Assembly: GCF_904846075.1 (NCBI RefSeq)
Contig: NZ_CAJGZH010000003.1
Coordinates: forward strand, 434,001-498,000
DNA: 64,000 nucleotides
Direction of reading: 5' to 3'
DNA from: Psychrobacter glacincola
Lineage (GTDB): Bacteria > Pseudomonadota > Gammaproteobacteria > Pseudomonadales > Moraxellaceae
In this document: piece after piece, positions 9,324-18,565 of the stretch
How positions within the stretch are numbered: the first letter of the stretch is position 1
Layout: the number at the start of each line of letters is the position of its first letter
Notes under the pieces: generated by a model
Database searches by the model: none
Seen by the model: only the letters and a program-made list of their open reading frames with translations
Told to the model about the DNA's origin: nothing
Program-made: the position numbers and the translations under genes

Positions 9324-9360
9324 AAAAAGGTTGCGGTATACTATATCGCAGCCTTTTTTA
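9324..9360 (+). terminator. Rho-independent terminator after the SCP2 gene
   Basis: AAAAAGGTTGCG and CGCAGCCTTTTTT form a stem with one mismatch around a short AT-rich loop, ending in a T run, about 90 bases after the SCP2 stop codon. Confidence 0.8.
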
Positions 9361-9451
9361 TTATCTAAAATTTCATGGCTTTACACACAACTCTTTTAAC
9401 CACTATTCTCTTCAAAATGATTGTTTCAAAAACTATTATAAAAGGAATTAT

Positions 9452-10630
9452 ATGATGGCAGGATTACTTAACATCTCAGAGCCTAATGCCAGTAGCCCCA
9501 CTGACACGTTCAATAATAAAAATAACAGCCACAGCGGCTTGAACAATGACTTTTTAAACAACTTAACAACGGATGCCACCACAGCCAGCCAACAAATGAC
9601 CCGTAAGCATAGCCGCGAAGAAATCGCCGAACTGTTTGATTTGCCTTTGATGGATTTGTTGTTGCAAGCACAGACGATACACCGCCAAAATTTCAAAGCG
9701 AATGAAGTACAGATCAGCACCTTACTCTCTATCAAAACAGGTAACTGCCCTGAAGATTGCGGTTACTGTTCTCAATCAGGTCATCATCGCGATACCACCA
9801 AATTACAAGCCGAAAAACGCATAGAAGTCGATAAAGTCATTGCCGCTGCCAAACGTGCCAAAAACAGTGGCTCGTCACGCTTTTGTATGGGTGCAGCATG
9901 GAAACATCCAAGTGCCAAAGACATGCCCTATGTGGTTGAGCTGATCAAAGAAGTCAAGGCCTTGGGACTTGAAACCTGTATGACCCTTGGTATGCTAGAT
10001 ACCAATCAAGCGACGCAACTGGCGGATGCTGGACTCGATTATTACAATCATAACCTAGATACCTCGCGTCGTTATTATGAGCAAGTCGTCAGCACACGGA
10101 GCTATGACGAGCGCTTAGATACGATAGACAACGTGCGTAACTCAGGCATCAACGTTTGTAGTGGCAATATCGTCGGTATGGGTGAAAGCCGTGATGACCG
10201 TATCGATTGGGTACATGAGCTGCTAAAAATGCCCAAAGCGCCAGAGTCAATTCCGGTCAACTTGCTTGTGCCCATTAAAGGCACACCAATTGGTGATAAA
10301 GTCTTGGCAGAAGGTCAACTGTCAGTGATTGAATGGATTCGTACTATTGCCGTAGCACGTATTTGCTGCCCGACCAGCTATGTGCGTTTGTCTGCTGGCC
10401 GCGAAAGCCTATCCGACTCTGAGCAAGCCTTGGCATTTATGGCAGGTGCCAACTCATTTTTTTATGGCGATAAACTGCTAACTACTGGCAATGCAAGCCA
10501 ATCAGGCGATGACAGACTCATGCGTGAGCTTGGTCTAACAAAGCAATTTGCCGCGCCAAGAGCGCCCAAAGTATTGCCTGTGATGGATGCGATGAGCGGT
10601 CATCAATCGCAAGTGGTGATGGCAGAGTAG
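9452..10630 (+). CDS. bioB: Biotin synthase BioB
   Basis: A radical-SAM enzyme that inserts sulfur into dethiobiotin, the last step of biotin synthesis. The SAM [4Fe-4S] motif is at residues 99-106 (CPEDCGYC, Cys99/Cys103/Cys106). Further family blocks are [46 protein letters not shown] [12 protein letters not shown], and [16 protein letters not shown] with the [2Fe-2S] arginine ligand region. At 392 residues it is about 45 longer than the E. coli enzyme because of an Asn/Ser/Thr-rich extension before [14 protein letters not shown]. The start is either ATG 9452 or ATG 9455, both served by AAAGGA. No other bio gene is adjacent, so the pathway is split in this genome. Confidence 0.97.
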   Translation: MMAGLLNISEPNASSPTDTFNNKNNSHSGLNNDFLNNLTTDATTASQQMTRKHSREEIAELFDLPLMDLLLQAQTIHRQNFKANEVQISTLLSIKTGNCPEDCGYCSQSGHHRDTTKLQAEKRIEVDKVIAAAKRAKNSGSSRFCMGAAWKHPSAKDMPYVVELIKEVKALGLETCMTLGMLDTNQATQLADAGLDYYNHNLDTSRRYYEQVVSTRSYDERLDTIDNVRNSGINVCSGNIVGMGESRDDRIDWVHELLKMPKAPESIPVNLLVPIKGTPIGDKVLAEGQLSVIEWIRTIAVARICCPTSYVRLSAGRESLSDSEQALAFMAGANSFFYGDKLLTTGNASQSGDDRLMRELGLTKQFAAPRAPKVLPVMDAMSGHQSQVVMAE

Positions 10631-10719
10631 CGTTTTTTATCGCTACCATTATTGGATAATCTGCGCTAAGCTTGCCGACATTATTGATGATAAAATATTA
10701 AATCGTAAGAGAGAATGTG

Positions 10720-11154
10720 ATGGCAGATTATTTTAATTGGATTAAAGCGGCACATATTATATCGATGGTCTGCTGGTTTGCTGCGATATTTTATTTGCCA
10801 CGCTTGTTTGTCTATCATGCGATGAGTGACGACAGCATCAGCCACGAGCGCTTTGCTATTATGGAGCGCAAGCTCTATCGCGGTATCATGACGCCATCGA
10901 TGATAGCCACATGGGTCTTCGGTCTATGGATGTTGGGGCTAGGCTGGGAGGTGTATAAAACCCAAGGCTGGTTACACGTCAAGCTATTATTAGTGGTGCT
11001 ACTCTCTGGTTATCATGGTGCTTGTGGCTTTTATCGTAAAAAGCTAATAGATAATCCGCATTATAAGACGCATAAATTTTGGCGCTGGTTTAACGAAGTA
11101 CCAGTGTTTGCTTTGGTCATTATCGTCATCTTGGTAGTAGTAAAGCCCTTCTAA
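10720..11154 (+). CDS. hemJ: Protoporphyrinogen IX oxidase HemJ
   Basis: A 144-residue integral membrane protein of the HemJ family, which oxidises protoporphyrinogen IX to protoporphyrin IX in heme synthesis in bacteria without HemG or HemY. Visible signatures are the first-helix heme ligand His in KAAHIISMVCWFA (about residue 12), LPRLFVYHA, MERKLYRGIMTPSM and the HVKLLLV segment with the conserved Lys. It ends with a last helix, FALVIIVILVVV. Four membrane helices are predicted, as expected. The start may be ATG 10720 or GTG 10717; AAGAGAGA upstream serves both. Downstream is a strong terminator shared with the convergent gene. Confidence 0.93.
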   Translation: MADYFNWIKAAHIISMVCWFAAIFYLPRLFVYHAMSDDSISHERFAIMERKLYRGIMTPSMIATWVFGLWMLGLGWEVYKTQGWLHVKLLLVVLLSGYHGACGFYRKKLIDNPHYKTHKFWRWFNEVPVFALVIIVILVVVKPF

Positions 11155-11206
11155 AATTCAGTAAATATGCCCATAACTGATTTTTAAATCTGAATAGCTC
11201 TAAACT

Positions 11207-11248
11207 AAAAGCGTCCGTTACTTATTAAAGTAACGGACGCTTTTTTTT
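11207..11248. terminator. Bidirectional terminator between hemJ and the exported protein gene
   Basis: A perfect 15-base stem (AAAAGCGTCCGTTAC pairing with 11230-11244) with an 8-base loop, flanked by T8 on the plus strand and A-rich sequence on the other side. It lies between two convergent genes, so it can serve both. Confidence 0.92.
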
Positions 11249-11270
11249 AGGACATCATAAATATGAAAGC

Positions 11271-12032
11271 TTAAACACTAGGGCGCATGATTTGATAGAC
11301 ATTACTCAAATCATAAACACGGTAACGCGCAGGTTCGCGGCGATTTTCGCCCGCATAGCTGAGGATCAGCGCTTGCTTTGCACGCTCATCAACCCAGCCG
11401 ACGAACAGTCCACTATGCTCGACGCCATTATAGCCATGATTGATATAATAGAGCCAATCCCCAACTTCAATCTCGCCACTATTGGCATACGGACCTTGAC
11501 CATAAGTACCTTTATGAATGGTATCGCGTGTCACCCCGGCGCGTTTAAACACGGCATTGAGATAGTCCCAGCAGCCACCTTGAATGATCGCGCGCTCGTT
11601 CAGCGCCATCTTGCGGGCGGTGCTAACCACTTCACGGGCAGCCAAACTACTCTGCATCTCCGCACTGTTCAGTAACGGTAAATACTCGCTATCGACATTA
11701 TCATAATTACCCGATAAAAAAGCGGGCATCACTGCTGGTGCTTGACGCGCTACTTCAGGATAACGATAGGATGTCTGAATCACTGGTGGAGTACTGGCAG
11801 AATTTGAGCGATAAGTTCCTGCACGTTGAATGGTAGAACGCGTGCTGACTTTCGCGGAGGGCACGGAAGAGTATGAAGGTGAAGCATAATCAGACTGGAC
11901 GGACTTTTGGGCAATGAGTGCGCTCATACTATCAGCATGGGCCTGACCCACTAGGCCAACGGTAAACAATAAAAGACTGCACGACGCGGTAACCGACGAC
12001 GACATAGACAATGACACAGGCAAACGCGACAT
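11271..12032 (-). CDS. Exported Cys/His amidase-like protein (NlpC/P60- or CHAP-like)
   Basis: A 253-residue protein. The start is fixed at ATG 12032 by AAGGAG 7 bases upstream; the frame is open further up to 12119, but without a ribosome site. A Sec signal peptide (residues 1-33, cleavage after QAHA) is followed by a Ser/Thr/Pro-rich linker (about 35-110). The C-terminal domain has GGCWDYLNAVFKRAG (candidate nucleophile Cys154), GEIEVGDWLYYINHGY and VEHSGLFVGW (His206). The Cys-helix then GDWLYY/HSGLFVG order is the layout of papain-like cell wall amidases and peptidases (NlpC/P60, CHAP), so a periplasmic peptidoglycan or amide hydrolase is likely. The exact family is not certain. Confidence 0.75.
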   Translation of the reverse strand: MSRLPVSLSMSSSVTASCSLLLFTVGLVGQAHADSMSALIAQKSVQSDYASPSYSSVPSAKVSTRSTIQRAGTYRSNSASTPPVIQTSYRYPEVARQAPAVMPAFLSGNYDNVDSEYLPLLNSAEMQSSLAAREVVSTARKMALNERAIIQGGCWDYLNAVFKRAGVTRDTIHKGTYGQGPYANSGEIEVGDWLYYINHGYNGVEHSGLFVGWVDERAKQALILSYAGENRREPARYRVYDLSNVYQIMRPSV

Positions 12033-12362
12033 GACCAACTCCTTGTCAATAAAATATAAATGACAACATAAACCATAATAATAGGATGTTCTAATCTTAC
12101 TTATAAACCATTTAGACATGACGCTGCAAGCATTATTCGGCTCAAATAGCCGATAAAAGGTATAAAAATGCCGACTAATAGTTAGATAAGAAGAGCACGT
12201 AGAAAAACGATGGAGAGCTGGCGCTAAATAAAAAGGAAATAAAATAAGCAGTTTTAGATTAAATACTGCGTAGATAAAAAATTGCTGAAATAAAATATTA
12301 CTGAGAGAAAGTCACTTAGGTTTTTATAACCCAATCCAGTAGATAATTGGCTAAGAAATAAG
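12033..12362. other. Intergenic region, no gene recognised
   Basis: About 330 AT-rich bases between two minus-strand genes. It should hold the promoter of the exported amidase-like gene. No hairpin with a T run and no convincing short gene is seen. Confidence 0.45.
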
Positions 12363-12854
12363 CTAATCGTTACTCATTTTGATATTCACATGGCGCTTGC
12401 CCAATGCTTGACCTTGCAAAATAGCTTTGGCGGCGGTTGCCTCTTGGATACTATCAAAGCCACTAATACGGTATTTGCATATATCATCACAATCAATAAT
12501 CTGTAATTGCTCACCAATAAGCATGACTTTATCACCGTCGGTCAACTGAATATGCTGACGCTTACCTTGATTGTCATGCACCAGCTCACCAGCACGCAGC
12601 CACAAGATGCCGCTACTGATAACGCCAGCCATGGCTTTTTTCTGTTGTTGGCGTTTTCGATTAAAGATAAAGCTACCAATAATCAGTAGCGCCAATGCCC
12701 CTATAGCCAGGCGCTCAGGCAGCAGACTCATTGCCAAAGCAACCGCCACTGCCCCAACCAATAATGCTGAACCAAACCAAAACATGCCATCATCAGTCGT
12801 TTTTGGCTGATCTTGTAGCGTGATTTTGGCACCATCGTCGGTCAGCTTGAGCAT
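12363..12854 (-). CDS. Two-helix membrane protein, unknown function
   Basis: A 163-residue protein: a short cytosolic N-terminus, a pair of membrane helices (about 25-43, FWFGSALLVGAVAVALAMS, and 48-64, LAIGALALLIIGSFIFN), a basic stretch RKRQQQKK and a soluble C-terminal domain of about 90 residues with alternating strands (GILWLRAGELV, KVMLIGEQLQIIDCDD, KYRISGFDS). The last part reads like a small PH-like or SH3-like domain, but I cannot name the family. It lies upstream of the amidase-like gene and downstream of rph, all on the minus strand, with gaps that suggest separate units. Confidence 0.68.
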   Translation of the reverse strand: MLKLTDDGAKITLQDQPKTTDDGMFWFGSALLVGAVAVALAMSLLPERLAIGALALLIIGSFIFNRKRQQQKKAMAGVISSGILWLRAGELVHDNQGKRQHIQLTDGDKVMLIGEQLQIIDCDDICKYRISGFDSIQEATAAKAILQGQALGKRHVNIKMSND

Positions 12855-12931
12855 GCATGACTACCTGTTACAGAGTAATAAGAAAGTAAAAGTTTAATGA
12901 AAATACGATGAGCAAGTAATCATCAATAGGA

Positions 12932-13648
12932 CTACCAACCCAAGGCTGTTTTTTGCATGGCAATCAGCTCAGCGATGCCTTTTTCGGCAAGAATTAGCAT
13001 ATCGTCGGCTTGAGCGCGGGTAAATGGCTTTTCTTCCGCTGTTCCTTGTAGCTCAATAAATTCGCCTTTTTGGGTCATAACCACATTCAAATCGGTATCA
13101 CAGCTGGCATCTTCTTCGTAGTTTAAATCTAGATACGCTTTGCCGTCTTTCATACCAACAGAGACCGCAGCGACCAAACCAATCAGTGGATCTGCCTTGA
13201 GTTTTTTGCTTTTTTGGATACTCTCTAATGCATCGATAAGCGCAATAGCAGCCCCAGTCACACTAGCAGTACGAGTACCGCCATCGGCTTGCAAAACATC
13301 ACAATCAAGATAAATGGTATTTTCACCCAGCTTACTCAAGTCAATCATCGCTCGTAAGCTACGACCAATCAAACGCTGGATTTCTTGGGTACGACCTGAT
13401 TGTTTACCGCGTGCCGCTTCACGTTGGTTACGGGTATTGGTCGCGCGTGGCAACATACCATATTCAGCAGTGATCCAGCCTTTGCCTTTACCTTTGAGCC
13501 AACGCGGTACGCCAGACTCGACGCTAGCGGTACACAATACTTTGGTATCACCAAAGCTGACTAACACTGACCCTTCGGCATGCTTAGTATAATGGCGCTC
13601 AAAGCTGATCGAGCGAAGTTGGTCAAGCTCACGATTGTCAATACGCAT
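12932..13648 (-). CDS. rph: Ribonuclease PH
   Basis: A 238-residue phosphorolytic 3'-to-5' exoribonuclease that trims tRNA 3' ends. Family blocks are present in order: [44 protein letters not shown] at the N-terminus, [21 protein letters not shown] with the phosphate-binding arginines, [40 protein letters not shown] and the C-terminal [15 protein letters not shown]. Length equals the E. coli protein (238), and no frameshift like that of E. coli K-12 is seen. It reads as a single gene. Confidence 0.97.
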   Translation of the reverse strand: MRIDNRELDQLRSISFERHYTKHAEGSVLVSFGDTKVLCTASVESGVPRWLKGKGKGWITAEYGMLPRATNTRNQREAARGKQSGRTQEIQRLIGRSLRAMIDLSKLGENTIYLDCDVLQADGGTRTASVTGAAIALIDALESIQKSKKLKADPLIGLVAAVSVGMKDGKAYLDLNYEEDASCDTDLNVVMTQKGEFIELQGTAEEKPFTRAQADDMLILAEKGIAELIAMQKTALGW

Positions 13649-13806
13649 AAAAATCCCTAGTACAATGTTTTAAAGGCGGTGTCATAAAATGAGGTGTCTG
13701 TCATTATGTGGCTAACCATCATTTATCTAGCAAACTATTAATAAGCTAAAATAAATAATGATTGGATGCCATAGCAGACGTAAATATTGAGATATCCTAA
13801 CGTGGC

Positions 13807-13847
13807 AGCGGCGCAATAGCAAGATTCGTTCGAGCTATTGCGCCGCT
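13807..13847 (-). terminator. GC-rich hairpin after the first fadD-like gene
   Basis: AGCGGCGCAATAGC (13807-13820) pairs perfectly with 13834-13847 around a 13-base loop. No T run follows on the minus strand, so it may be a Rho-aided terminator or an mRNA-stabilising hairpin. Confidence 0.6.
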
Positions 13848-13889
13848 ACTTTAGCCAGTCATTGGCTTAACAAAGAAATAGCACCAACT

Positions 13890-15659
13890 TTATTCTAACC
13901 CTTCCATCTTACGCAATTCTTTACGCAGGATTTTACCCACGTTTGATTTTGGTAATTCATCGACGAACTGTATGTGACGCGGACGCTTGTAACCAGTCAG
14001 TTGCTTTTTGCCAAAATCAAGCAACTCTTGCTCGGTCACATCGCCTTTTTTGACCACAAACAACTTGGGCTCTTCACCGCGGTCATCGTTTGGAATACCG
14101 ATAGCGCCGCATTCTACCACAGCTGGATGCTCGCTCATGGCTTCTTCAATTTCGTTAGGATAAACGTTAAAACCAGAGACCAAAATCATGTCTTTTTTGC
14201 GGTCAACGATTTTGATAAAGCCTTTTTCGTCCATGATACCGATATCGCCAGTTTTCAGAAAGCCATTGGCAGTAAACGTTTCAGCTGTTTCCTCTGGACG
14301 ATTTTGATAACCTATCATCACCTGCGGGCCTTTGACACAAATTTCGCCGCGATCACCCAATGCGACTTCACTTTCATCATCATCGATTAGGATTATATCG
14401 GTGCTAGAGGCAGGAATACCAATTTTACCCGTGAATTCAGCAATGGTCATCGGGTTAAAAGCAGCCACTGGTGAGGTTTCTGACAAACCATAACCTTCAA
14501 CGATAGGCAGACCAGTGATTTTATGCCACTCTTTTGCCACGCTTGGCAAGACAGACATACCGCCACCGATAGACGCTTTTAGGTTAGAGAAATCTAAGTC
14601 TGCAAAGCCGTCTTTGTGTACTAGACCGTTAAACAAAGTATTCACCGCAGGGATAAAGGCGGGTTTGTATTTGGCCATCTCTTTAATCAGACCATCAAGA
14701 TCACGAGGATTTGGGATAAGCAAGCCTGCATAACCTCGGTACATGCCATACATGCCGCAGACCATAAATGAGAATACATGATATAGCGGCAGTGCCGTCA
14801 GGATGACATCATTGGCATCAACATCATCATCAAATGCACTGTCCATCAATGCACTAATCTGTAGCATATTGGCAACTAAGTTACCGTGCGACAGCATTGC
14901 ACCTTTGGCAACCCCTGTCGTACCGCCCGTATATTGCAATAATGCCACGTCGCTTAAATTCAAATCAGGGCGCTTATATTTGCTGGCTGATACTGCACTT
15001 AAAGCGTGCTTAAAACTCACGCTGTTTGGCAGGCTATAAGCCGGAATCATTTTTTTGACATGGCGCGCAACGAGGTTAACGACGGCTCCTTTCACTGTTC
15101 CTAGCATATCACCAATCTTACAAACGATGACATGCTCAACCTGACCTTTGTCTTCTGCCTCTTGATAGGTGTTCGCAAAGTTCTCTACGATAAACAGGGC
15201 TTTGGTGCCACTATCATGCAGCTGATGCGATAACTCTCGGCTGGTATATAAAGGGTTGACGTTGACCAACACCATACCTGCACGGATGATCCCCAAAGCA
15301 ACCACTGGATATTGCAGAAGGTTGGGCATCATCACCCCAACTTTATCACCTGTTACCAATCCTAATGATTGCAAGTAACTGGCAATTTGGCGACTGTATA
15401 AATCCAATTCCTTAAAGCTAATCGATGCACCCATACAAATATAGGCCGTTTTTTTCCCATAACGGCTAAAGTTACGCTCAAACACATCAAGTAAAGAGGT
15501 ATTGTCATCAGGCATATCGATAGTCGCATCAATGCCATAACGCTCATAAGTTTTCAACCATGGGCTGTCACTATCTATCGTCGGCATAGTAGGAAATACG
15601 CTGTCTTTATTCATTGCAGCGTTATCGTTTGTGGTCTCTTTATTGATACTGTCGGTCAT
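13890..15659 (-). CDS. Long-chain acyl-CoA synthetase (FadD-type), copy 1
   Basis: A 589-residue AMP-forming acyl-CoA synthetase that activates fatty acids with ATP and CoA at the inner face of the membrane, feeding beta-oxidation and lipid synthesis. ANL-superfamily motifs are intact: the phosphate loop YTGGTTGVAKGAM, VEGYGLSETSPV, the hinge region LKTGDIGIMDEKGFIKIVDRKKDMILVSG, the fatty-acyl-CoA synthetase signature NVYPNEIEE, and the catalytic Lys in KSNVGKILRKELR at the C-terminus. The N-terminal 25 residues are an Asn/Asp/Ser-rich extension. A second enzyme with the same domain plan lies 600 bases upstream on the same strand; such FadD pairs (fadD1/fadD2) are known in Pseudomonas, where they differ in chain-length preference. 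Confidence 0.93.
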   Translation of the reverse strand: MTDSINKETTNDNAAMNKDSVFPTMPTIDSDSPWLKTYERYGIDATIDMPDDNTSLLDVFERNFSRYGKKTAYICMGASISFKELDLYSRQIASYLQSLGLVTGDKVGVMMPNLLQYPVVALGIIRAGMVLVNVNPLYTSRELSHQLHDSGTKALFIVENFANTYQEAEDKGQVEHVIVCKIGDMLGTVKGAVVNLVARHVKKMIPAYSLPNSVSFKHALSAVSASKYKRPDLNLSDVALLQYTGGTTGVAKGAMLSHGNLVANMLQISALMDSAFDDDVDANDVILTALPLYHVFSFMVCGMYGMYRGYAGLLIPNPRDLDGLIKEMAKYKPAFIPAVNTLFNGLVHKDGFADLDFSNLKASIGGGMSVLPSVAKEWHKITGLPIVEGYGLSETSPVAAFNPMTIAEFTGKIGIPASSTDIILIDDDESEVALGDRGEICVKGPQVMIGYQNRPEETAETFTANGFLKTGDIGIMDEKGFIKIVDRKKDMILVSGFNVYPNEIEEAMSEHPAVVECGAIGIPNDDRGEEPKLFVVKKGDVTEQELLDFGKKQLTGYKRPRHIQFVDELPKSNVGKILRKELRKMEGLE

Positions 15660-16267
15660 AATTTTCCCTAAATGTTACCGTTAAAAACGTAGAATAATCT
15701 AATGAAAACACCATTATTTTTTGTGATTGATCAATGACAGCAGAAGCTTGTGAATAAAAAACGTGGTAACAAAAAAGGTTTGTCATTCACAAGCTTTGTC
15801 AATCAAAGCGCAACGTTAAGTCCTTAATAAATAGCACAATAACTCGGCATTGACGAATTAAAAACCCCTTTATCCCTGATAGTTTTATCAGAGATATAGC
15901 GCAAAACTAACGTCATCTCGTCGATAAATAGACAAATATGTCGGTAAGCACTATAGCAGTTTTGCTAAAAATTCTCTATCTCTACCTGACTGGGTCATAG
16001 CGACAAAAAAAGCAATAAATACAAAAAATGATAAGGCAGCATACCAGCAACCTTACCATTTTTGGATCACGACACCCAGTATCACAACCAACACTATCAC
16101 GACAACTTAGCATCCTGATAGTTTCTTTCAGATTTAGTTCGTAGCGTTAGTTTGTAGCGTTAATTTTTATCATTAGTATCGTAGTGACTTATCATGATGA
16201 CTTTACGAGTGCCTAACAAACAGTAGCAGACACTCATAAAAATACTCTGGCACTGAAGGCTAACTGA
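15660..16267. other. Intergenic region between the two acyl-CoA synthetase genes
   Basis: A 608-base non-coding stretch. It holds a small hairpin, CTGATAGTTTTATCAG, near 15877-15892 and a short repeated phrase (GTAGCGTTA twice near 16141-16160). It must contain the promoter of copy 1. A FadR-type operator may be expected, but none could be assigned by eye. Confidence 0.45.
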
Positions 16268-17995
16268 TTAACCGTGGTTCTTTTCTTCCAGCACGCGCAA
16301 ATCTTTGTGCAAAATCTTACCGACATTTGATTTTGGTAATTCATCGATGAACTCAACATAACGAGGACGCTTATAACCAGTTAAATTCTCTTTGCTATAA
16401 GCAAGCACTTCTTCTTTAGTCAAACTGTCATCACTACGCACAACATAAATCTTTGGCACTTCGCCGCTCTTTTCATCTTCGATACCGATGACACCGCACT
16501 CCAAAATCTTTGGATGACCTGACATCACATCTTCGACTTCGTTTGGATAGACGTTAAAGCCAGATACCAAAATCATATTCTTTTTACGATCAACGATTTT
16601 AAAATAGCCTTCTTCATCCATCACGCCGATATCACCCGTACGGAAATAACCGTCAGACGTCATGACTTCAGCAGTAGCATCATCACGTTTCCAGTAGCCT
16701 TTCATCACTTGTGGACCACGAACACAAATCTCGCCGCGCTCACCCAGTGCGACCTCATTGCCTTCTTCATCCAAGATAGCCATGTCTGTTGCTGGCATCG
16801 GTAGACCAATATTGCCTGAGAATTCGCCCGTACCTTCTGGGTTTGCTGACGCCACAGGAGACGTCTCTGACAGACCATAGCCTTGTACGATTACATTACC
16901 AGTAATTTTTTGCCATTTGTCAGCGGTGTCTTTTAATACTGCCATGCCACCGCCCATCGACATCTCAAGCTTGCTATGATCTAAAGCTTTGAATGGATCG
17001 CTATTTGCTAAAGCATTAAACAGCGTATTGACCGCTGGGAAAAACGCTGGTGGATAATCTTTATAAGCTTTGATTAAGCTTGCACCATCACGTGGGTTTG
17101 GCACCAGTAGCCCGATACAACCGCGATATAAGCCAAACATGCCGCAAACGGTAAATGAGAAGATATGATATAGCGGCAAGGCGGTCATGATAACTGGCTG
17201 CTCATCCATACCTTCAAACTTATCAAAAGCATCGCCAAGATAGGTATCACATTGAATCAGGTTGGCGACTAAATTACCATGCGTGAGCATTGCACCTTTA
17301 GCAACACCTGTGGTACCGCCGGTATATTGCAAAACGGCAATATCATCAAGGCAGATGTTATCTGGACGTTTGTAATTTTTGGCTGAGAAGCGATTCAGTG
17401 CTGTTTTAAAGTTGGTGCTGGTTTTAAGGTTATAGTCAGGTACAAGCTTCTTCACGTGACGCACGACCATATTGACGATAAAGCCTTTTAATGGACTCAT
17501 CAAATCACCCATCGACGTCACGACGACATGATCAACCAAGTCCTTACCAATGTCTTCATACGTTTTAGCGAAGTTCTCTAAAATAAATAGCGCTTTGGTA
17601 TCAGAGTCGGTTAGCTGATGCTCAAGCTCTTTTGAGGTGTAAAGCGGGTTAACGTTAACCAAGGTCATGCCAGCACGCAGCACACCCAATACGGCAACTG
17701 GTAGCTGCAAAATATTTGGCATCATGACGCCGACTTTATCGCCTTTTTTTAACCCAAGTGATTGCAAGTAGGCAGCAATTTGTTTGCTATAACGATCTAA
17801 ATCTTCGTAGGAGAGTTTTGCATCCATACAGACAAACGCTGTCTTGCCAGCGTGCTTCGTAAAATTCTGCTCAAATATATCGATTAAAGAAGTATTAGCG
17901 GCTGGCATATCAATGTCGTATTGAATACCAAGCTTTTCGTAAGTTTTGACCCATACTTTATCGTTACGACGAATTAGGTTACTGTGATTTTCCAT
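16268..17995 (-). CDS. Long-chain acyl-CoA synthetase (FadD-type), copy 2
   Basis: A 575-residue paralogue of the enzyme at 13890-15659. Motifs are in the same order: YTGGTTGVAKGAMLTHGNL, QGYGLSETSPVAS, FRTGDIGVMDEEGYFKIVDRKKN, the NVYPNEVED signature and KSNVGKILHKDLR with the catalytic Lys. It begins MENHSNLIRRNDKVWVKTYEKLGIQYD, close to usual FadD length, and lacks the longer N-terminus of copy 1. Long blocks are identical between the copies while linkers differ, which suggests an old duplication kept by selection, probably for different chain lengths or conditions. The ATG at 17995 is preceded by an AGGAGAGAAA-type ribosome site. Confidence 0.93.
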   Translation of the reverse strand: MENHSNLIRRNDKVWVKTYEKLGIQYDIDMPAANTSLIDIFEQNFTKHAGKTAFVCMDAKLSYEDLDRYSKQIAAYLQSLGLKKGDKVGVMMPNILQLPVAVLGVLRAGMTLVNVNPLYTSKELEHQLTDSDTKALFILENFAKTYEDIGKDLVDHVVVTSMGDLMSPLKGFIVNMVVRHVKKLVPDYNLKTSTNFKTALNRFSAKNYKRPDNICLDDIAVLQYTGGTTGVAKGAMLTHGNLVANLIQCDTYLGDAFDKFEGMDEQPVIMTALPLYHIFSFTVCGMFGLYRGCIGLLVPNPRDGASLIKAYKDYPPAFFPAVNTLFNALANSDPFKALDHSKLEMSMGGGMAVLKDTADKWQKITGNVIVQGYGLSETSPVASANPEGTGEFSGNIGLPMPATDMAILDEEGNEVALGERGEICVRGPQVMKGYWKRDDATAEVMTSDGYFRTGDIGVMDEEGYFKIVDRKKNMILVSGFNVYPNEVEDVMSGHPKILECGVIGIEDEKSGEVPKIYVVRSDDSLTKEEVLAYSKENLTGYKRPRYVEFIDELPKSNVGKILHKDLRVLEEKNHG

Positions 17996-18565
17996 AATCT
18001 TTTCTCTCCTAGTAATAGTACGCTACCGTCAACCCATGCGAATCACAGTGTGATAAAAATATAACAACTCAGAGCACAGGCTTGTCATCGTAATGGCAAG
18101 CTTGGCTGTGAGGCAATCATATGGTGATGAGCAAACAATATAGCGGTAAATAGCCCTCTGTTCATTAACATACACACTTTATACAGACTACTCAATATAA
18201 AAGATTGCTACTTGAGTTCGCAAACTGTCTTGACGGTCAATAATATTATATTTATCAAAACCTTAATATCGATAATCGATAATCTTTCAGCGATTTATTA
18301 GCGAACATTTATTCATTAATACTCTTTATAGTGTTTTATCGTTAACTATTTTCACCTTTACTATCAAGGGCAGTAGCAAGCTCTGTTGAGGTCACAAAGT
18401 TACACTGTGTACTCTCTTTATCATTATCCAGCACGTCACGACCTGTCGTCTATTCTGACTTATGCCTTTTTAATTTTGCCAATATCCTTTACGATAGCGC
18501 TATCCTATTTGTACGCTTGCACCAATTATTTATACCTATTAAAACTGATAAGTGAACCCTATTTT
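17996..18565. other. Divergent intergenic region, fadD-type gene / parC
   Basis: A 570-base AT-rich region with divergent genes on each side. An open frame in phase with parC extends up to 18386, but its translation (Tyr/Leu-rich, no ribosome site) does not look like ParC. A short ATCGATAATCGATAAT direct repeat lies near 18269-18286. No RNA gene is recognised. Confidence 0.45.

Noticed and set aside
12932..13648. Frameshifted rph as in E. coli K-12
   Set aside because: The reading frame is complete at 238 residues with an intact C-terminus.
18386..18565. N-terminal extension of ParC
   Set aside because: The 60 extra residues are Tyr/Leu-rich with no ribosome site, and the conserved ParC N-terminus begins at the ATG at 18566.
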